Under the pieces are notes generated by a model, which worked only from the letters and a program-made list of their open reading frames with translations, made no database searches and was not told where the DNA came from. From a virus, in the IMG/VR virus record IMGVR_UViG_3300047328_000094, positions 1-56,679 of that record: a stretch of 56,679 nucleotides of DNA; one strand, written 5' to 3'. The translations under genes and the position numbers were made by a program. Position 1 is the stretch's first letter. The number at the start of each line of letters is the position of its first letter. Shown in pieces: positions 33,492 through 43,336 of this stretch.

Positions 33492-34112
33492 ATGCGTTTT
33501 CCTATCACCACATCGTTTCTGCTTCTGCTGACACTGCTCGGCTGTTCCAACCCAAAAAAGCCAAATGATGCCAATTTCAAAAAAGCCATTCAGGAGGCAC
33601 TTGACCATCAGCCAGTTTGCATCTCGGCCCCGGTTCCGACCCAACGCCCCGACTTTAACGGGGTTCAGCGGCCAGACGCAATGTTGGATGCGCTCGTTAA
33701 AGTTGGTCTGGTATCAGCCACACCCGCCACGATCACGCAGAATGATTTCATCTCTGGGCGGACCAAGATTCAAGGTGTGCAGTACGAACTGACCGAAAAA
33801 GGAAAGAAGTTTCTCACCACAGATAAGCGGATGGCAGGCATGTCTCTGCTGGGCCCCAGTTCCACTTTGTGTTATGCCAGAAAAGAAGTCGTATCTATCG
33901 TGCGTTATTCTGAGCCGTCGAGTGCTATGGGCCAGACCATGAGCGAAGTAACGTACACGTACAAGCTAGCGGGCGTGGCCGATTGGGCGCAGGATGAAGC
34001 AATCCAAAAAGCGTTTTTGCCAGCGCGTCAAATGGCCGCAGCTACAACACCGGAAGAAGCCAAGATTGCGTTGGTCCTTATGAGCGACGGCTGGCGCGTC
34101 CGGGAACTTTAG
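33492..34112 (+). CDS. lipoprotein, probable phage-encoded envelope protein
   Basis: 206 aa. The N-terminus MRFPITTSFLLLLTLLGCS is a type II signal peptide with lipobox LLGC, acylated Cys at residue 18. The mature domain (PVCISAPV..., VQYELTEKGKKFL, SLLGPSSTLCYARKEVV) looks like a helix/strand fold; YELTEKGKKF is winged-helix-like. Lipoproteins from phages often block superinfecting phages at the outer membrane (Cor, T5 Llp). Its function here is not known. It is embedded in tail genes and likely acquired. Confidence 0.7.
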   Translation: MRFPITTSFLLLLTLLGCSNPKKPNDANFKKAIQEALDHQPVCISAPVPTQRPDFNGVQRPDAMLDALVKVGLVSATPATITQNDFISGRTKIQGVQYELTEKGKKFLTTDKRMAGMSLLGPSSTLCYARKEVVSIVRYSEPSSAMGQTMSEVTYTYKLAGVADWAQDEAIQKAFLPARQMAAATTPEEAKIALVLMSDGWRVREL

Positions 34113-34154
34113 AGTAGTTGCGCCTGCCACCGTGCCCGCTGCAACAATGGTTGA

Positions 34155-37100
34155 TTGGGATCCAGCCTAAATGTACTAAAGGAGCAGGCGCAGACCAGCC
34201 AGCCTTTGCTCCTCGCCAGCTTTGTTTGGAACAGTGGCCTTACCGTCTTCCTCTCGACACATAATCTCTCCGCGATCTCTGGAGGCTACGAATATGGCGG
34301 GAACAACTACCTGCCGCGACTGCTCGACCAGAACCTGTCCGCCGTGCAGGCACTGTCCGATCAGGGCGTCAGCCTCACTCCCACGGTGACGCTGAAGATG
34401 GCAGACGCGGACGCTTATCTCTACAACAACATCGAGGCGCCCTACGGGTTCAAGGGAGCTGTCGTCACACTCACTTTTGTGATGATCGACATGACCTCCG
34501 GAACACCGTCGACGGATTCTGCCATTAAGTTTGTAGGAGTTTCTGGGCCGGCGCAGCTCGACGACAAGACGCTGACCGTGACCGCCGTCAATAAGATCAA
34601 CCTCGCACCCCAGAATCTGCCGAAGCTCAAAATTCAGCCGTTCTGTCCATGGATCTTCCCGACAACAGCCGCGCTTCAGCAGTCGGTGGCCAATGGCACA
34701 AATCAACAATCGAAGGAATGTCCCTACAATCCGGCCGGCACCTCTAATCAGCTCGGCAATTTGAATACCACGGTGACGCCCAACGTTCCCTATACCTCAT
34801 GCGGCAAGACCAAGGCGAATTGCCAGGCGCGCGGTATGTATTCGACCGACAGCTCAGGACGCCAGACCGGGACATTCGGCGGCATCCAATACAATCCGCC
34901 GAGCAGCGTCCTTTCGCGCCAGTACGCTGGGCACTGGCAGCAGATCTTCAACACGTCCAACGTCGCAAAATACAACGACCTGGTGCCACTGATGTACGGC
35001 ATGGGCTGGATGCAGAACGGATGCATGACGCTGAACCAGTCGAACGATGCCAACTACACCAGCATGGAGGTTCTGATCTGCTATGGACCGGTCGACGACA
35101 TTTTCATTGTCACGGTCAACGGCATCGAAATTCCTCACGTTGGCCCGGGCACTGACACCGTGTTCCCCGGGGTCGCGCCGGGCGTCAGCAGCGTTAAGGA
35201 TGCTCTCAAGATTGGCTATTGGGCGGGCGTCAATAACGGCGGCATCAAGGGCATTCCGAATCCCTATCCAGGCTACAACTCGCTCGGAGATCCTTACGGC
35301 TCCCTGTGTGTCCTCTTCATCACGGTGGTCAACTCCATAGCCAGTCCTGGCCAGCCGGCTGATGTCGAAGTCCTTTTCCGCTCCGCTGGGCAGCGCGTTT
35401 ATTCGTCCACCACGGTCTACACGGTCGCCTACACTCCGAATCCCGTCTGGCACATCATGGATGCGCTCACCTGGCTGAACCTCGAATACGAAGAGCTGAA
35501 CATTCAGAGCTTCATTAACGAGGCTGCCTACTGCGACGAAGTGATTCCGTATATCAGCCCGTTTGGAGTCAGTTCCTACCACTCGCGATTTGCCTACACG
35601 CTGCCCATGCGCCAGAGGCTCGACGGAGCTTCGGCAATTCGCCAAATGCTGAACGGGATCCGCGCCATTCTGATTCCCAACTATGCGACGGGGCTTCTCG
35701 GCATCCTGATTAAAAAGACGCTCGCCGACCAGCAACCCGCGCCTGTCGATGGCAGCAACTACAACACGGAGGTTGCCTCTTACAATTCATCAGCGACATC
35801 AGCGGGCGGATATTTCGCTTATTACTTCGGCGCCAATTCGATCGCGGAAGATGATCAGGGTAATACCACCCTCAAAGTCACTCAGGAGCAGATGCAGGCT
35901 GCGCCAAACGAGCTTTCTTTCTTGTTTCAAGACTCAGAGAACACGTGGTCGAGCGATTCCATCCTCATTGATGAAGATGATGATATTGCGTTGACCGGCG
36001 CGGTGATGCCAGGATCACTCCAAATCGCGGGCCCCAATACTTACGACCATGGGCAGCGCATCATTGCCAGCTGGTTCGGCGAACACCTGCGCGGCAACCC
36101 GCGCCTGGCGGCCGACGGCGAGACCATAGGCGATACCGGCGGTTCGATGTCTTTTCAGTTTGAGACCAGCGTCAAGGCTGCAAAGCTCGCGGTCGGTCAG
36201 ATCATCGCCATCGACGCTCCCAAATACAACCTGGTCGGCCAGCCGTTGCGCATCCGGCAGATTCAGCCAACCTCTAATTTTGAGCGTGTCAAGATCACAG
36301 CCGACTGGCATAACGACGCCTGGTATTTCGATTTCTACGGGCAGACGGGGGCGCCAAAGTGGACGAACGGCTATCGCAGCAACAATCCGGGACGCGTCAA
36401 CACTTTGCTCGGCGGCGCCGCGTCTTATCTCAGTGATGTCGTCGATCCCGTGTTCAATACGGCCACCAGTGGCAAATCACTTTCCTATATGGGCCTCGCG
36501 CCGGTCCAGTACATAACAGCCGGTGGCGCTGCCAGCGCCATCCTGGTTGTGCGCATTGCGCCTCCAGTCAACGTTTTCGATTCAAGCCTGCAGCCGCCTT
36601 TCACTCCGGTGCAGGGCATGACTGCGAATACGGGGGGTGCCCTGCCCGGAAACTACACCTACTACATCGCGCTGGCTCCTCTCAGCGCCAATGGCGTGGG
36701 ACACGTCTCTCAGATGGCGCGCGTTTTTGTTGCGGCCGGGACGAACACCAACACAATCAGCGTCTCCTCGCTGTTCTGGGATGCGCATACGACCGGGTAC
36801 CAACTCTTCGCCGGAATCGCGCCTGACCAGTTATTCCTGCAGAACGGGAATTACAGCGGGAGCGGAGGGACGACAGCCCAGCCGGAAACAATCACTATCA
36901 CGGGCAAACTGTCGCAGCTCGGCGGCCCTCCGGATCCGCTGCTGAGCAAAATTCGTTTCCGGGCCAAGTCGCTCTACTTACCCGGCATTTTTACTGCCTT
37001 GTTGTCATCCGCAGTGTTGACCGGCAGCACCTGGTCGCTTGGATTGACCATCGGCGGATCACTAATCGTCAACAGCCTCGCAGGACGGAAGCTTGCTCTC

Positions 37101-38693
37101 CTCGGCCGCGCCTCAGCCGCGGAGGCCGACATTTATCCGAGCGAATTGACAATCACAGCGAACACCGCCAATACGCTGACCGTCAATGCCGACGCACTGC
37201 TGGCGGTGGCGCTCCAGGCGGGCGATCAGATTACGGTGCGCATGCAGCCCACCATCGGCAGTGACGGAACCGGCAACTATATTCAGGATGCACTTTTCGT
37301 TAATCCCTATCAGACATACGGGCTGAGCCAGATCACCGTTGCCGACTGGGTTACGGTCACCGGCACAACCATCAGCACTCTCGCCAATCTGGTCCTGCGG
37401 ATTACTCAGGGAACCGGTGAGGGGACGACGGCCACGATTCAGAGCAGCACAGCCACCAAGATCTACATCGCGGGTGAGTGGGTGATTCCGCCTGATTCCA
37501 CCAGTGTTTTCGTCGTCGAAAATCCATCCTGGTTTCAGACCACGGATACTGCCGTCCTTTCCAATAACGGCACCATGGGCATCATTAGCTGCACCATCGA
37601 CGCGAGCGCCTATCGCGGGCAATGCGTGCTCATTGAGGCAATTCCCGTTGACGTAAACGGCAACGAAGGCCTGGAAGCCGGCACACCGGTGCGCGAAGTC
37701 TACCTGTTGGGCTCCGGCGGGGGCGGTGACAGCGACGCCCCGCCGGCGCCCAACGCCAGCATTGGAAGTGACCTTCTTGGCGACTTCACCATTGAATCAG
37801 TCGGGTTTTCCACCCTGACGAATGCTTCAACTGTCAGCTCGATCACGTTGACTCTCTTTACCTGGGACTGTGGGAATGTAAATGCCCCGGAATTCACTCT
37901 CGCGGCAGCCATGAGCTCATCCAGCGCCACTCTCACCGTGACTGGCGTCGGGTCGTTCATCCCCTATGTGGGCCAGCTCCTCGCCATCGACACGGAGCTG
38001 GTCTCCTTCGTCAGCAGATCAGGAAACGTCTTTACCGTACTGCGAGGCGCCGTCAACTCAGTTGCCGCAACCCACACGTCTGGTACGAACGTCTGGGCTA
38101 TCGAAAGCGCGCAATTTGTGATGAGCTTTCCGCCGCTCTATTTCGAGAGCCCCTTGTCATCGAACTATGTCGACACATTCGCCTATCCCAATCGTCTGCT
38201 GGTGGCTTCAGAAATGTATGCCACAAATCAGATCGGGAATGGATTGACGACCACCGTCTGTTACATGACGCTCAATGGGTCCGTGTATTCGTCAATTATT
38301 CCTGCCTACGCGCTCGCACCCGGCATGCCCGCAGGAGGTCTGCTGAGCCTTGGATACGGAAGCGCGACGGTCAATATCAGCGTCGATGGGACGCTCGCGA
38401 TCGCCCCGGATGTCGCGCCGCATTACACGACAGTGGGAACTCTTGCCGTTTCGCGCATCGATGTGCTGCTGAAACAGGCGACGACAGGCGGTCCGTTCAC
38501 CGTCAATATCAAAGTCACTGGCTCGGTCTGGTACACGATGACAATAGCCGATGGCGGCACGGTGGCCGTCACCACGACGGCGGAAGTGGCGCCGCTACCG
38601 ATCATCGGGCCAGGCTCGTCCATCACGGTCGACATTACGGCGGTGGGCCCGACGTTTCCTGGTGCAGGCCTGACGATCCTCATTTACGGCTAG
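34155..38693 (+). CDS. tail tip protein, gpL-like Fe-S module fused to gpJ-like hub
   Basis: 1512 aa; TTG is the first possible start, with no ribosome site in view. Residues 1-160 resemble the DUF2163/gpL-type N-terminus. Cys164, 189, 216 and 223, in QPFCPWIFP, ECPYNPAG, TSCGKTK and ANCQARG, match the four-Cys 4Fe-4S pattern of gpL-like proteins, with FGGIQYNPP after. The remainder (about 400-1500) is gpJ-like: a hub region (ILIPNYATGLLGILIKK) and Thr/Ser-rich fibronectin-like beta domains. Joining the two functions in one chain is unusual. It should attach the tail to the receptor. Confidence 0.7.
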   Translation: MGSSLNVLKEQAQTSQPLLLASFVWNSGLTVFLSTHNLSAISGGYEYGGNNYLPRLLDQNLSAVQALSDQGVSLTPTVTLKMADADAYLYNNIEAPYGFKGAVVTLTFVMIDMTSGTPSTDSAIKFVGVSGPAQLDDKTLTVTAVNKINLAPQNLPKLKIQPFCPWIFPTTAALQQSVANGTNQQSKECPYNPAGTSNQLGNLNTTVTPNVPYTSCGKTKANCQARGMYSTDSSGRQTGTFGGIQYNPPSSVLSRQYAGHWQQIFNTSNVAKYNDLVPLMYGMGWMQNGCMTLNQSNDANYTSMEVLICYGPVDDIFIVTVNGIEIPHVGPGTDTVFPGVAPGVSSVKDALKIGYWAGVNNGGIKGIPNPYPGYNSLGDPYGSLCVLFITVVNSIASPGQPADVEVLFRSAGQRVYSSTTVYTVAYTPNPVWHIMDALTWLNLEYEELNIQSFINEAAYCDEVIPYISPFGVSSYHSRFAYTLPMRQRLDGASAIRQMLNGIRAILIPNYATGLLGILIKKTLADQQPAPVDGSNYNTEVASYNSSATSAGGYFAYYFGANSIAEDDQGNTTLKVTQEQMQAAPNELSFLFQDSENTWSSDSILIDEDDDIALTGAVMPGSLQIAGPNTYDHGQRIIASWFGEHLRGNPRLAADGETIGDTGGSMSFQFETSVKAAKLAVGQIIAIDAPKYNLVGQPLRIRQIQPTSNFERVKITADWHNDAWYFDFYGQTGAPKWTNGYRSNNPGRVNTLLGGAASYLSDVVDPVFNTATSGKSLSYMGLAPVQYITAGGAASAILVVRIAPPVNVFDSSLQPPFTPVQGMTANTGGALPGNYTYYIALAPLSANGVGHVSQMARVFVAAGTNTNTISVSSLFWDAHTTGYQLFAGIAPDQLFLQNGNYSGSGGTTAQPETITITGKLSQLGGPPDPLLSKIRFRAKSLYLPGIFTALLSSAVLTGSTWSLGLTIGGSLIVNSLAGRKLALLGRASAAEADIYPSELTITANTANTLTVNADALLAVALQAGDQITVRMQPTIGSDGTGNYIQDALFVNPYQTYGLSQITVADWVTVTGTTISTLANLVLRITQGTGEGTTATIQSSTATKIYIAGEWVIPPDSTSVFVVENPSWFQTTDTAVLSNNGTMGIISCTIDASAYRGQCVLIEAIPVDVNGNEGLEAGTPVREVYLLGSGGGGDSDAPPAPNASIGSDLLGDFTIESVGFSTLTNASTVSSITLTLFTWDCGNVNAPEFTLAAAMSSSSATLTVTGVGSFIPYVGQLLAIDTELVSFVSRSGNVFTVLRGAVNSVAATHTSGTNVWAIESAQFVMSFPPLYFESPLSSNYVDTFAYPNRLLVASEMYATNQIGNGLTTTVCYMTLNGSVYSSIIPAYALAPGMPAGGLLSLGYGSATVNISVDGTLAIAPDVAPHYTTVGTLAVSRIDVLLKQATTGGPFTVNIKVTGSVWYTMTIADGGTVAVTTTAEVAPLPIIGPGSSITVDITAVGPTFPGAGLTILIYG

Positions 38694-38746
38694 GATTATT
38701 CAGGGTTCGAGACAGCGCATTTTCCTAAATGCTAAAAGGTCAACTT

Positions 38747-38757
38747 ACGCGCACTAT
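38747..38757 (+). promoter_or_regulatory. ACGCGCACTAT motif before Cys-rich gene
   Basis: Exact copy of the 11-mer found at 4641-4651. In both cases it lies within 20 bp of the start of a Cys-rich gene. The following TATGTATT could serve as a -10 box. No -35 box was found. Confidence 0.25.
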
Positions 38758-38763
38758 GTATTC

Positions 38764-39111
38764 ATGAGAACACAAGGTGTGCTGAACCCAATGGACCTCG
38801 AAAACGCCCCTGGCTGCCGCGAATGCGACTTCGCGCACGCCGACAAATGTGAAGGCTATGGCTGCGCAGGTGATCGCTACGCCTACGTTTGCGAGGACCA
38901 TGGAGTCCTGGTGCGCCGCACAATCGGCAAGTTTTCAGCAACTTTCCGCCTCTGCCTCGACTGCTACCAGGCCGATCGGAATTCCTTGGGCGACAAACTT
39001 ACCGTCATCGAAGGCCGGGAGCTCGCCGCTGCTATGCACCTGGAGTTGGGAGAATCGTTGCCCGCAGACCTCAAAGACCTGGGCGGCGACAGGCGTCGCG
39101 AAGCGGCATAG
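38764..39111 (+). CDS. Cys-rich zinc-binding-like protein (115 aa)
   Basis: ATG 38764, or the internal ATG ten codons later. Cysteines are at 18, 21, 29, 34, 43, 64 and 67 or so (GCRECDFAHADKCEGYGCAG, VCEDHG, LCLDCYQ), in C-x2-C style with two His, so zinc binding is likely. It is placed between the two largest tail genes, not in an early operon. The next gene is preceded by a strong hairpin. Function unknown. Confidence 0.6.
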   Translation: MRTQGVLNPMDLENAPGCRECDFAHADKCEGYGCAGDRYAYVCEDHGVLVRRTIGKFSATFRLCLDCYQADRNSLGDKLTVIEGRELAAAMHLELGESLPADLKDLGGDRRREAA

Positions 39112-39247
39112 TCCCATTTCATTGCTATATTAGAAGCGTTCGGTGCAACACTGAATACTCCTTAACGGCTTCGCGTGGTGTGTAGCCAAGGACGGGGAGC
39201 TTTCGCTGGGTAAGCTCCCTCGTCCTCCTGTGTAATTCTCGGAGCTG
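39112..39247. other. 136-bp gap between tail genes with strong hairpin
   Basis: TATATT (39126-39131) is a possible -10 box. Near 39139-39156 there is an imperfect palindrome (TTCGGTG...CACTGAA). A long hairpin follows at 39190-39225. The gap probably separates transcription of the two tail genes. Confidence 0.45.
39190..39225 (+). terminator. 13-bp-stem hairpin
   Basis: GGACGGGGAGCTT (39190-39202) pairs with AAGCTCCCTCGTCC (39212-39225) with a single bulged base; the loop is TCGCTGGGT. There is no U-run after it, so it may be an attenuator or processing site and not a standard terminator. It is 22 bp before the start of the next gene and may also affect its translation. Confidence 0.6.
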
Positions 39248-42200
39248 ATGCCGCTGGAAGCCATCTATAAATTTCAGCCGAATCGGATCTTATATCTCCG
39301 AGGCAGCGACGGTTTCGGTGCAAACGCCTCGCTCTGCAACGCCACATCGAACAGCTTCGACGTCTATGGTGTCTTTCGGGATCAAGGTGATTTCACCGTC
39401 CTGATGATCTGGGATCAAGACAACCAGTATGAAAACTATCTGCTTCGATACTTGCCTGACTCAAATGTCAGCGGCGTTTCCCTGAGCTTTGATGTTCAGT
39501 ATGGCGGCATCCAGCCTTTTGACTCCGCGCGTTATAGCTGGATCGGCTGGGCCCAGATTCAGACCATTCAGGAAGACGGCACCTCGACAGCGAATATCTA
39601 CCTGTTCGATCACGCCACTCTAATCTCCAACCCATCGACCACTTTCAATGTCGCGAGCGGTAGTTTTACGTTCACAAACCCGTCCTATGGCGACAACGTC
39701 TACATCATCGTGAACAATGTGACCTTCCTCTATCAGGACTATACCTACGGCGTTGACACAGCCGCCAGCGTGGCCGCTTACCTCGCCGAAGCCATCAATA
39801 ATCACGACTGGAGCACTTACTTCAACGCCGACATCGCCGTGGTGGGAACCGCCAGCGGCGCCACCCTGCAAATCCAATATGGGCGCACGGGCACCGTCAG
39901 AGTGTCGGGAATAACCGTCACCTGGACGGCCGGCACGAAGTTTCCAGGACTGAAAGCCGGCGATTCCATCAATATCGGCGCGAACGTTGGGAATACCGTG
40001 GTGGGCGGAAACCTCCAGTACACGGTCGCCGCGGTCAATAGTCCGACCAGCCTGACGCTCTCCAGAAGCTATTCAGGCAGCGGCTCGACAGGGCTTTCCT
40101 ATACGTCCACTTATGGCGGCGTCGACGGCAACGAACTGACAATCTATGCGCTTCTCAATCCAGCCAATACCGCCTTGTCAGTGAGTCCACTGGTTCTCCC
40201 GCTCACTGGCGGCACGTCCTTCGATGCCGTCTGGAACATTAGCGTTGCATTCTCTACTTATGGCATCACTGCCCTGCGCCAGGCGTGGTTTACCTTCGCG
40301 CCGGCGCTCGCGGACGGAGCGGCTTATGCGGATACCGAATGGTCGGCGGTCTTTACAAACTGGACCGTCACTGACCCCGACAGCGTCACTCCGCTCCAGT
40401 GCGCCGGGCCCGGAAGCGTCCGCGTGGGCTGTTACGACGCATGGACGACGTTCTCGGGGCCTTGGGATAATCAGGATGGCAATAACAATACCTATCTGGG
40501 CCGGGCGAAAAGCATCACCGCCTCCGATACCTGGGTGACCACCGAGCCCAGCCCAGGGGTCTTCGATACATCGCACACTCTCACGATCGCGTCCAACTCG
40601 ATCACAATTCAATACGATTGCGACTACACGCACGATCTTTATCTGGGAACGTTTCTCTATGTGGACCGGGGAATTGTCGCCGTGTCAATCGACGGCGGCA
40701 CGGCGTCATCGCTCGATTGCTACCTGAATACGGGTGCGCCGTTTCCCGCTCGGCGCCTTATCCAGGGCGGGATCGCCGCCGGATCGCATACCGTCACGAT
40801 TTCGCTGACCGGCTTCAATACCACAGCGTTCAACGATTCCCAGAGCGCAGCCGGCAGCGGTTCGTTTCCGTTCTACTATTGGCACGATTTTCTGGAGGCC
40901 GCGGTTCCCTCTGACATTCCCTCCATCAGCGAACCCACCTACCTGGGAAGCCCGAAGATCAGTCCTGCTCTCGACTACGACACGGACCAGACCTACAAGC
41001 TCAGCCCGGCCCGGATCATGTGGCAGCTCAGTAAGCTGGGGTTCACCGGCGACATTGATTTTTACATCGGCGTCTTTTACTTTCCAAACCGCATTCGCGG
41101 GACGAACGCCGCCTTCGGTGAATCGATTGTGGTGTTTTCCGGGACGTTTGTCTATGGCGATGTGATCACGCTGACGATTGGCGGAACGCCCTATCTCAAA
41201 TACGTCCGCGACTTCGGCGAGTCGCTGTCGACGATAGCGGCGCATTTCGCTTACTACATCAACAGCGGCTCGGTCGGAGTCTGGGCCGCGGCTTCGGGCG
41301 GCACTTTGACAATCACGGTCCGCAGCACCGGTTCTACCTACGTCTACGCAGTAACTGTCTCAACCGCCCTGGCGAGCGGCTCCGCCGGCGCAGCGACCGT
41401 CGCGTCAGACGGAACCAACTCGGCCGGTACAGAAGGGGACTGGATCGTCAACACCGGCGCTTCCAATTTCATCAACTATCCGGCCCGGCAGTTCATGACC
41501 GATCTCTTCGCTCAATGCGCTGCTTCGTCCCTGAATTGCGTTGCAGCCTTTTCCATGGAGCTGGTCAACCCGCCGGATTACTCGACATCACCGATCAGCT
41601 CTCCCGGCATCTGGCAAGCGCGTTTCGCGGATGGTTCGGGCGTGAAGACCGACACGGACCTGTCCTATAACGGCAACCTGCTCAGCTCCTTTCAATGCGC
41701 GCCCATGAGCGCCCTGACGGCTTACCAGGAGAGCCTTTACGTCACGGTGGCAGGCCTGCAGACGGCAGCCAGTCTCACGCCATGGCTCCAATTCGGTGAG
41801 TTCCTCTGGTGGTTCTTTAGCCGCCTCCAAAACGTGGCCGCGGGTTACGTCGCCTACACTTCTCCGATCTCAATTGGTCTCGCGGATCCGCACGGGTTCA
41901 GCAGCGGGGACCGCGTAATTGTCTCCGGTGTAGAGGGAATGACCTCGGCCAACGGCACATGGACCATCACGGTAACAGACGCGACGCACTTTACGTTAAA
42001 CGGGTCAACTCCGAATGGCGCCTGGGTGTTCGGTAGCGGCTATATCAGCGGCGGCGGGATGGCCTTCTTCGATTCGCTGACAACCGCGGCGGCCGCGACA
42101 GCGCTCGGGCATACGCTGACCAAGTTCACTTGCCAGGACGATGATCCGGCGGCGTTCTACGGCGGCGCCGACGCCTCGTTTCTGGCTGCACGTCTCAAAG

Positions 42201-42667
42201 CCCACGTCGACGGGATCCGGTCCGCTGTCCTGGGTGTCTACCCGTCTGCCAAGTTCGAATTGCTGTTTCCTGACGACGTCAATCACCCGAGCGCCATCAC
42301 GACGGCAGCCATTCCCTACCCGCAGGGCGGTCGGCTGAATGCTGCGGTGAATCTGCCGGCGCAATGGAGTTCCCCGTCCACCAGCGGCCTCGACCGCATC
42401 AAAATCGAGTGCCTGAGCTGGGGCTCGCAGTATCGGAGCCTGGTTGTGGCTCAATCCTCCATGGCGCGCTTCCCGAACTACCCGGCCAGCCAGCTCGCCT
42501 ACCTGGTGCCGGTGTTTAATGGCGGCTGTCCGTGGAAGGCCGAGTTTCTGGCGGCGGTCAACACCCTGTCGTTCGCCCTTATCTGCTTCTGGGCGTGGGA
42601 TCAGTTTCAATCGCAGTCTTTCCCGCTGCCACTGCCCGTCAACGCGTCGCGTGTCGGCTCATCCTAA
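39248..42667 (+). CDS. large tail fibre / receptor-binding protein (1139 aa)
   Basis: ATG 39248 with ggag four bases upstream. It is Thr/Ser/Gly/Tyr-rich and beta-rich, with no signal peptide. Several domains of about 80-100 residues repeat the style TLTIGGTPYLKYVRDFGES / TYGVDTAASVAAYLAEAINN (near 165 and 640), suggesting duplicated beta modules. The C-terminal 300 residues (QFGEFLWWFF, CQDDDPAAFYGG, FELLFPDDVNHPS, LDRIKIECLSWGS) look like an enzyme-like alpha/beta domain, possibly a glycan-acting fold. It ends with a 9-bp overlap against the minus-strand recombinase fragment. Confidence 0.65.
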   Translation: MPLEAIYKFQPNRILYLRGSDGFGANASLCNATSNSFDVYGVFRDQGDFTVLMIWDQDNQYENYLLRYLPDSNVSGVSLSFDVQYGGIQPFDSARYSWIGWAQIQTIQEDGTSTANIYLFDHATLISNPSTTFNVASGSFTFTNPSYGDNVYIIVNNVTFLYQDYTYGVDTAASVAAYLAEAINNHDWSTYFNADIAVVGTASGATLQIQYGRTGTVRVSGITVTWTAGTKFPGLKAGDSINIGANVGNTVVGGNLQYTVAAVNSPTSLTLSRSYSGSGSTGLSYTSTYGGVDGNELTIYALLNPANTALSVSPLVLPLTGGTSFDAVWNISVAFSTYGITALRQAWFTFAPALADGAAYADTEWSAVFTNWTVTDPDSVTPLQCAGPGSVRVGCYDAWTTFSGPWDNQDGNNNTYLGRAKSITASDTWVTTEPSPGVFDTSHTLTIASNSITIQYDCDYTHDLYLGTFLYVDRGIVAVSIDGGTASSLDCYLNTGAPFPARRLIQGGIAAGSHTVTISLTGFNTTAFNDSQSAAGSGSFPFYYWHDFLEAAVPSDIPSISEPTYLGSPKISPALDYDTDQTYKLSPARIMWQLSKLGFTGDIDFYIGVFYFPNRIRGTNAAFGESIVVFSGTFVYGDVITLTIGGTPYLKYVRDFGESLSTIAAHFAYYINSGSVGVWAAASGGTLTITVRSTGSTYVYAVTVSTALASGSAGAATVASDGTNSAGTEGDWIVNTGASNFINYPARQFMTDLFAQCAASSLNCVAAFSMELVNPPDYSTSPISSPGIWQARFADGSGVKTDTDLSYNGNLLSSFQCAPMSALTAYQESLYVTVAGLQTAASLTPWLQFGEFLWWFFSRLQNVAAGYVAYTSPISIGLADPHGFSSGDRVIVSGVEGMTSANGTWTITVTDATHFTLNGSTPNGAWVFGSGYISGGGMAFFDSLTTAAAATALGHTLTKFTCQDDDPAAFYGGADASFLAARLKAHVDGIRSAVLGVYPSAKFELLFPDDVNHPSAITTAAIPYPQGGRLNAAVNLPAQWSSPSTSGLDRIKIECLSWGSQYRSLVVAQSSMARFPNYPASQLAYLVPVFNGGCPWKAEFLAAVNTLSFALICFWAWDQFQSQSFPLPLPVNASRVGSS

Positions 42668-43117
42668 GCGACGACTCGTCGCCCCGGGAGTCGGGTCGCC
42701 CGCGAAGGAAGCAAGATAAGTCCGGCGGAGCCGGTAAACCGACGAGCCATCCAATCCCGCTTCCAAAAACACTTTGCGGAGCTCGGCCCTCCAGCGGCGA
42801 ACGGTTTCGCGGCTGGATTCGCCGGCAATTTGAAAGAGGCTTCCGGCACGCGCCAACCCCGAGAGCTTTGCATGCAGCGCCGGAGTAACAGCATGGAACC
42901 GCGCAGGACGTCCGTCACTATCACGGATCCATCTTGCTACCACGCAACCTCCTCCGCCTAGGATGCCGCGGGGTTCAAGCGTCACCGCCTCTTCGAGCCG
43001 CATCCCGCTTTCAAGGAGTAGATGTAGCAGGCAAGCTTTTGGGAGGTCCTCTGATTCACAAACCGAAAACAGTCGTTCCAGTTCGGGTCCGGTGAGCGGG
43101 CTGGTATTGACTCGCAT
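42659..43117 (-). pseudogene. truncated tyrosine recombinase
   Basis: 152 aa. LERLFSVCES...LPKACLLHLLLESGMRLEEAVTL (14-47) is the catalytic-domain start with box I Arg40 (SGMRLEE). YRLRRTYLASFAGD (128-141) corresponds to the HxLRHTFA box, but His is replaced by Tyr and the second His by Arg. The C-terminal GH...Y box with the nucleophile is missing, and so is the core-binding domain. So it cannot recombine DNA as a standard enzyme: a decayed integrase, or a domain reused as a DNA binder. It is a minus-strand gene at the tail/accessory boundary, consistent with an old mobile-element insertion. Confidence 0.6.
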
Positions 43118-43336
43118 AACGCAGCTCTCATTCTGCTACGAAAGCAAGCGCCAAAACCAGACGGATACCGAAATACGAAGACGTAGTCGGAGGCGGAGAC
43201 GTTCGCGCGCGCGAGGCGTGCAACTGTCCGCCGACCGCCGTCAATTGCCGGACAACGCGTAGCGGTCGTCGTTAGCGGGCCACTCTCTCCCACACAGCCT
43301 ATAGAAAGCTACCACGGAAAAGCGCCGGTAAAAGGC

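Noticed and set aside
34854-35735. 293-aa minus-strand frame in the tail tip gene
   Set aside because: Opposite the 1512-aa gpL/gpJ-like gene, which carries the conserved four-Cys motif.
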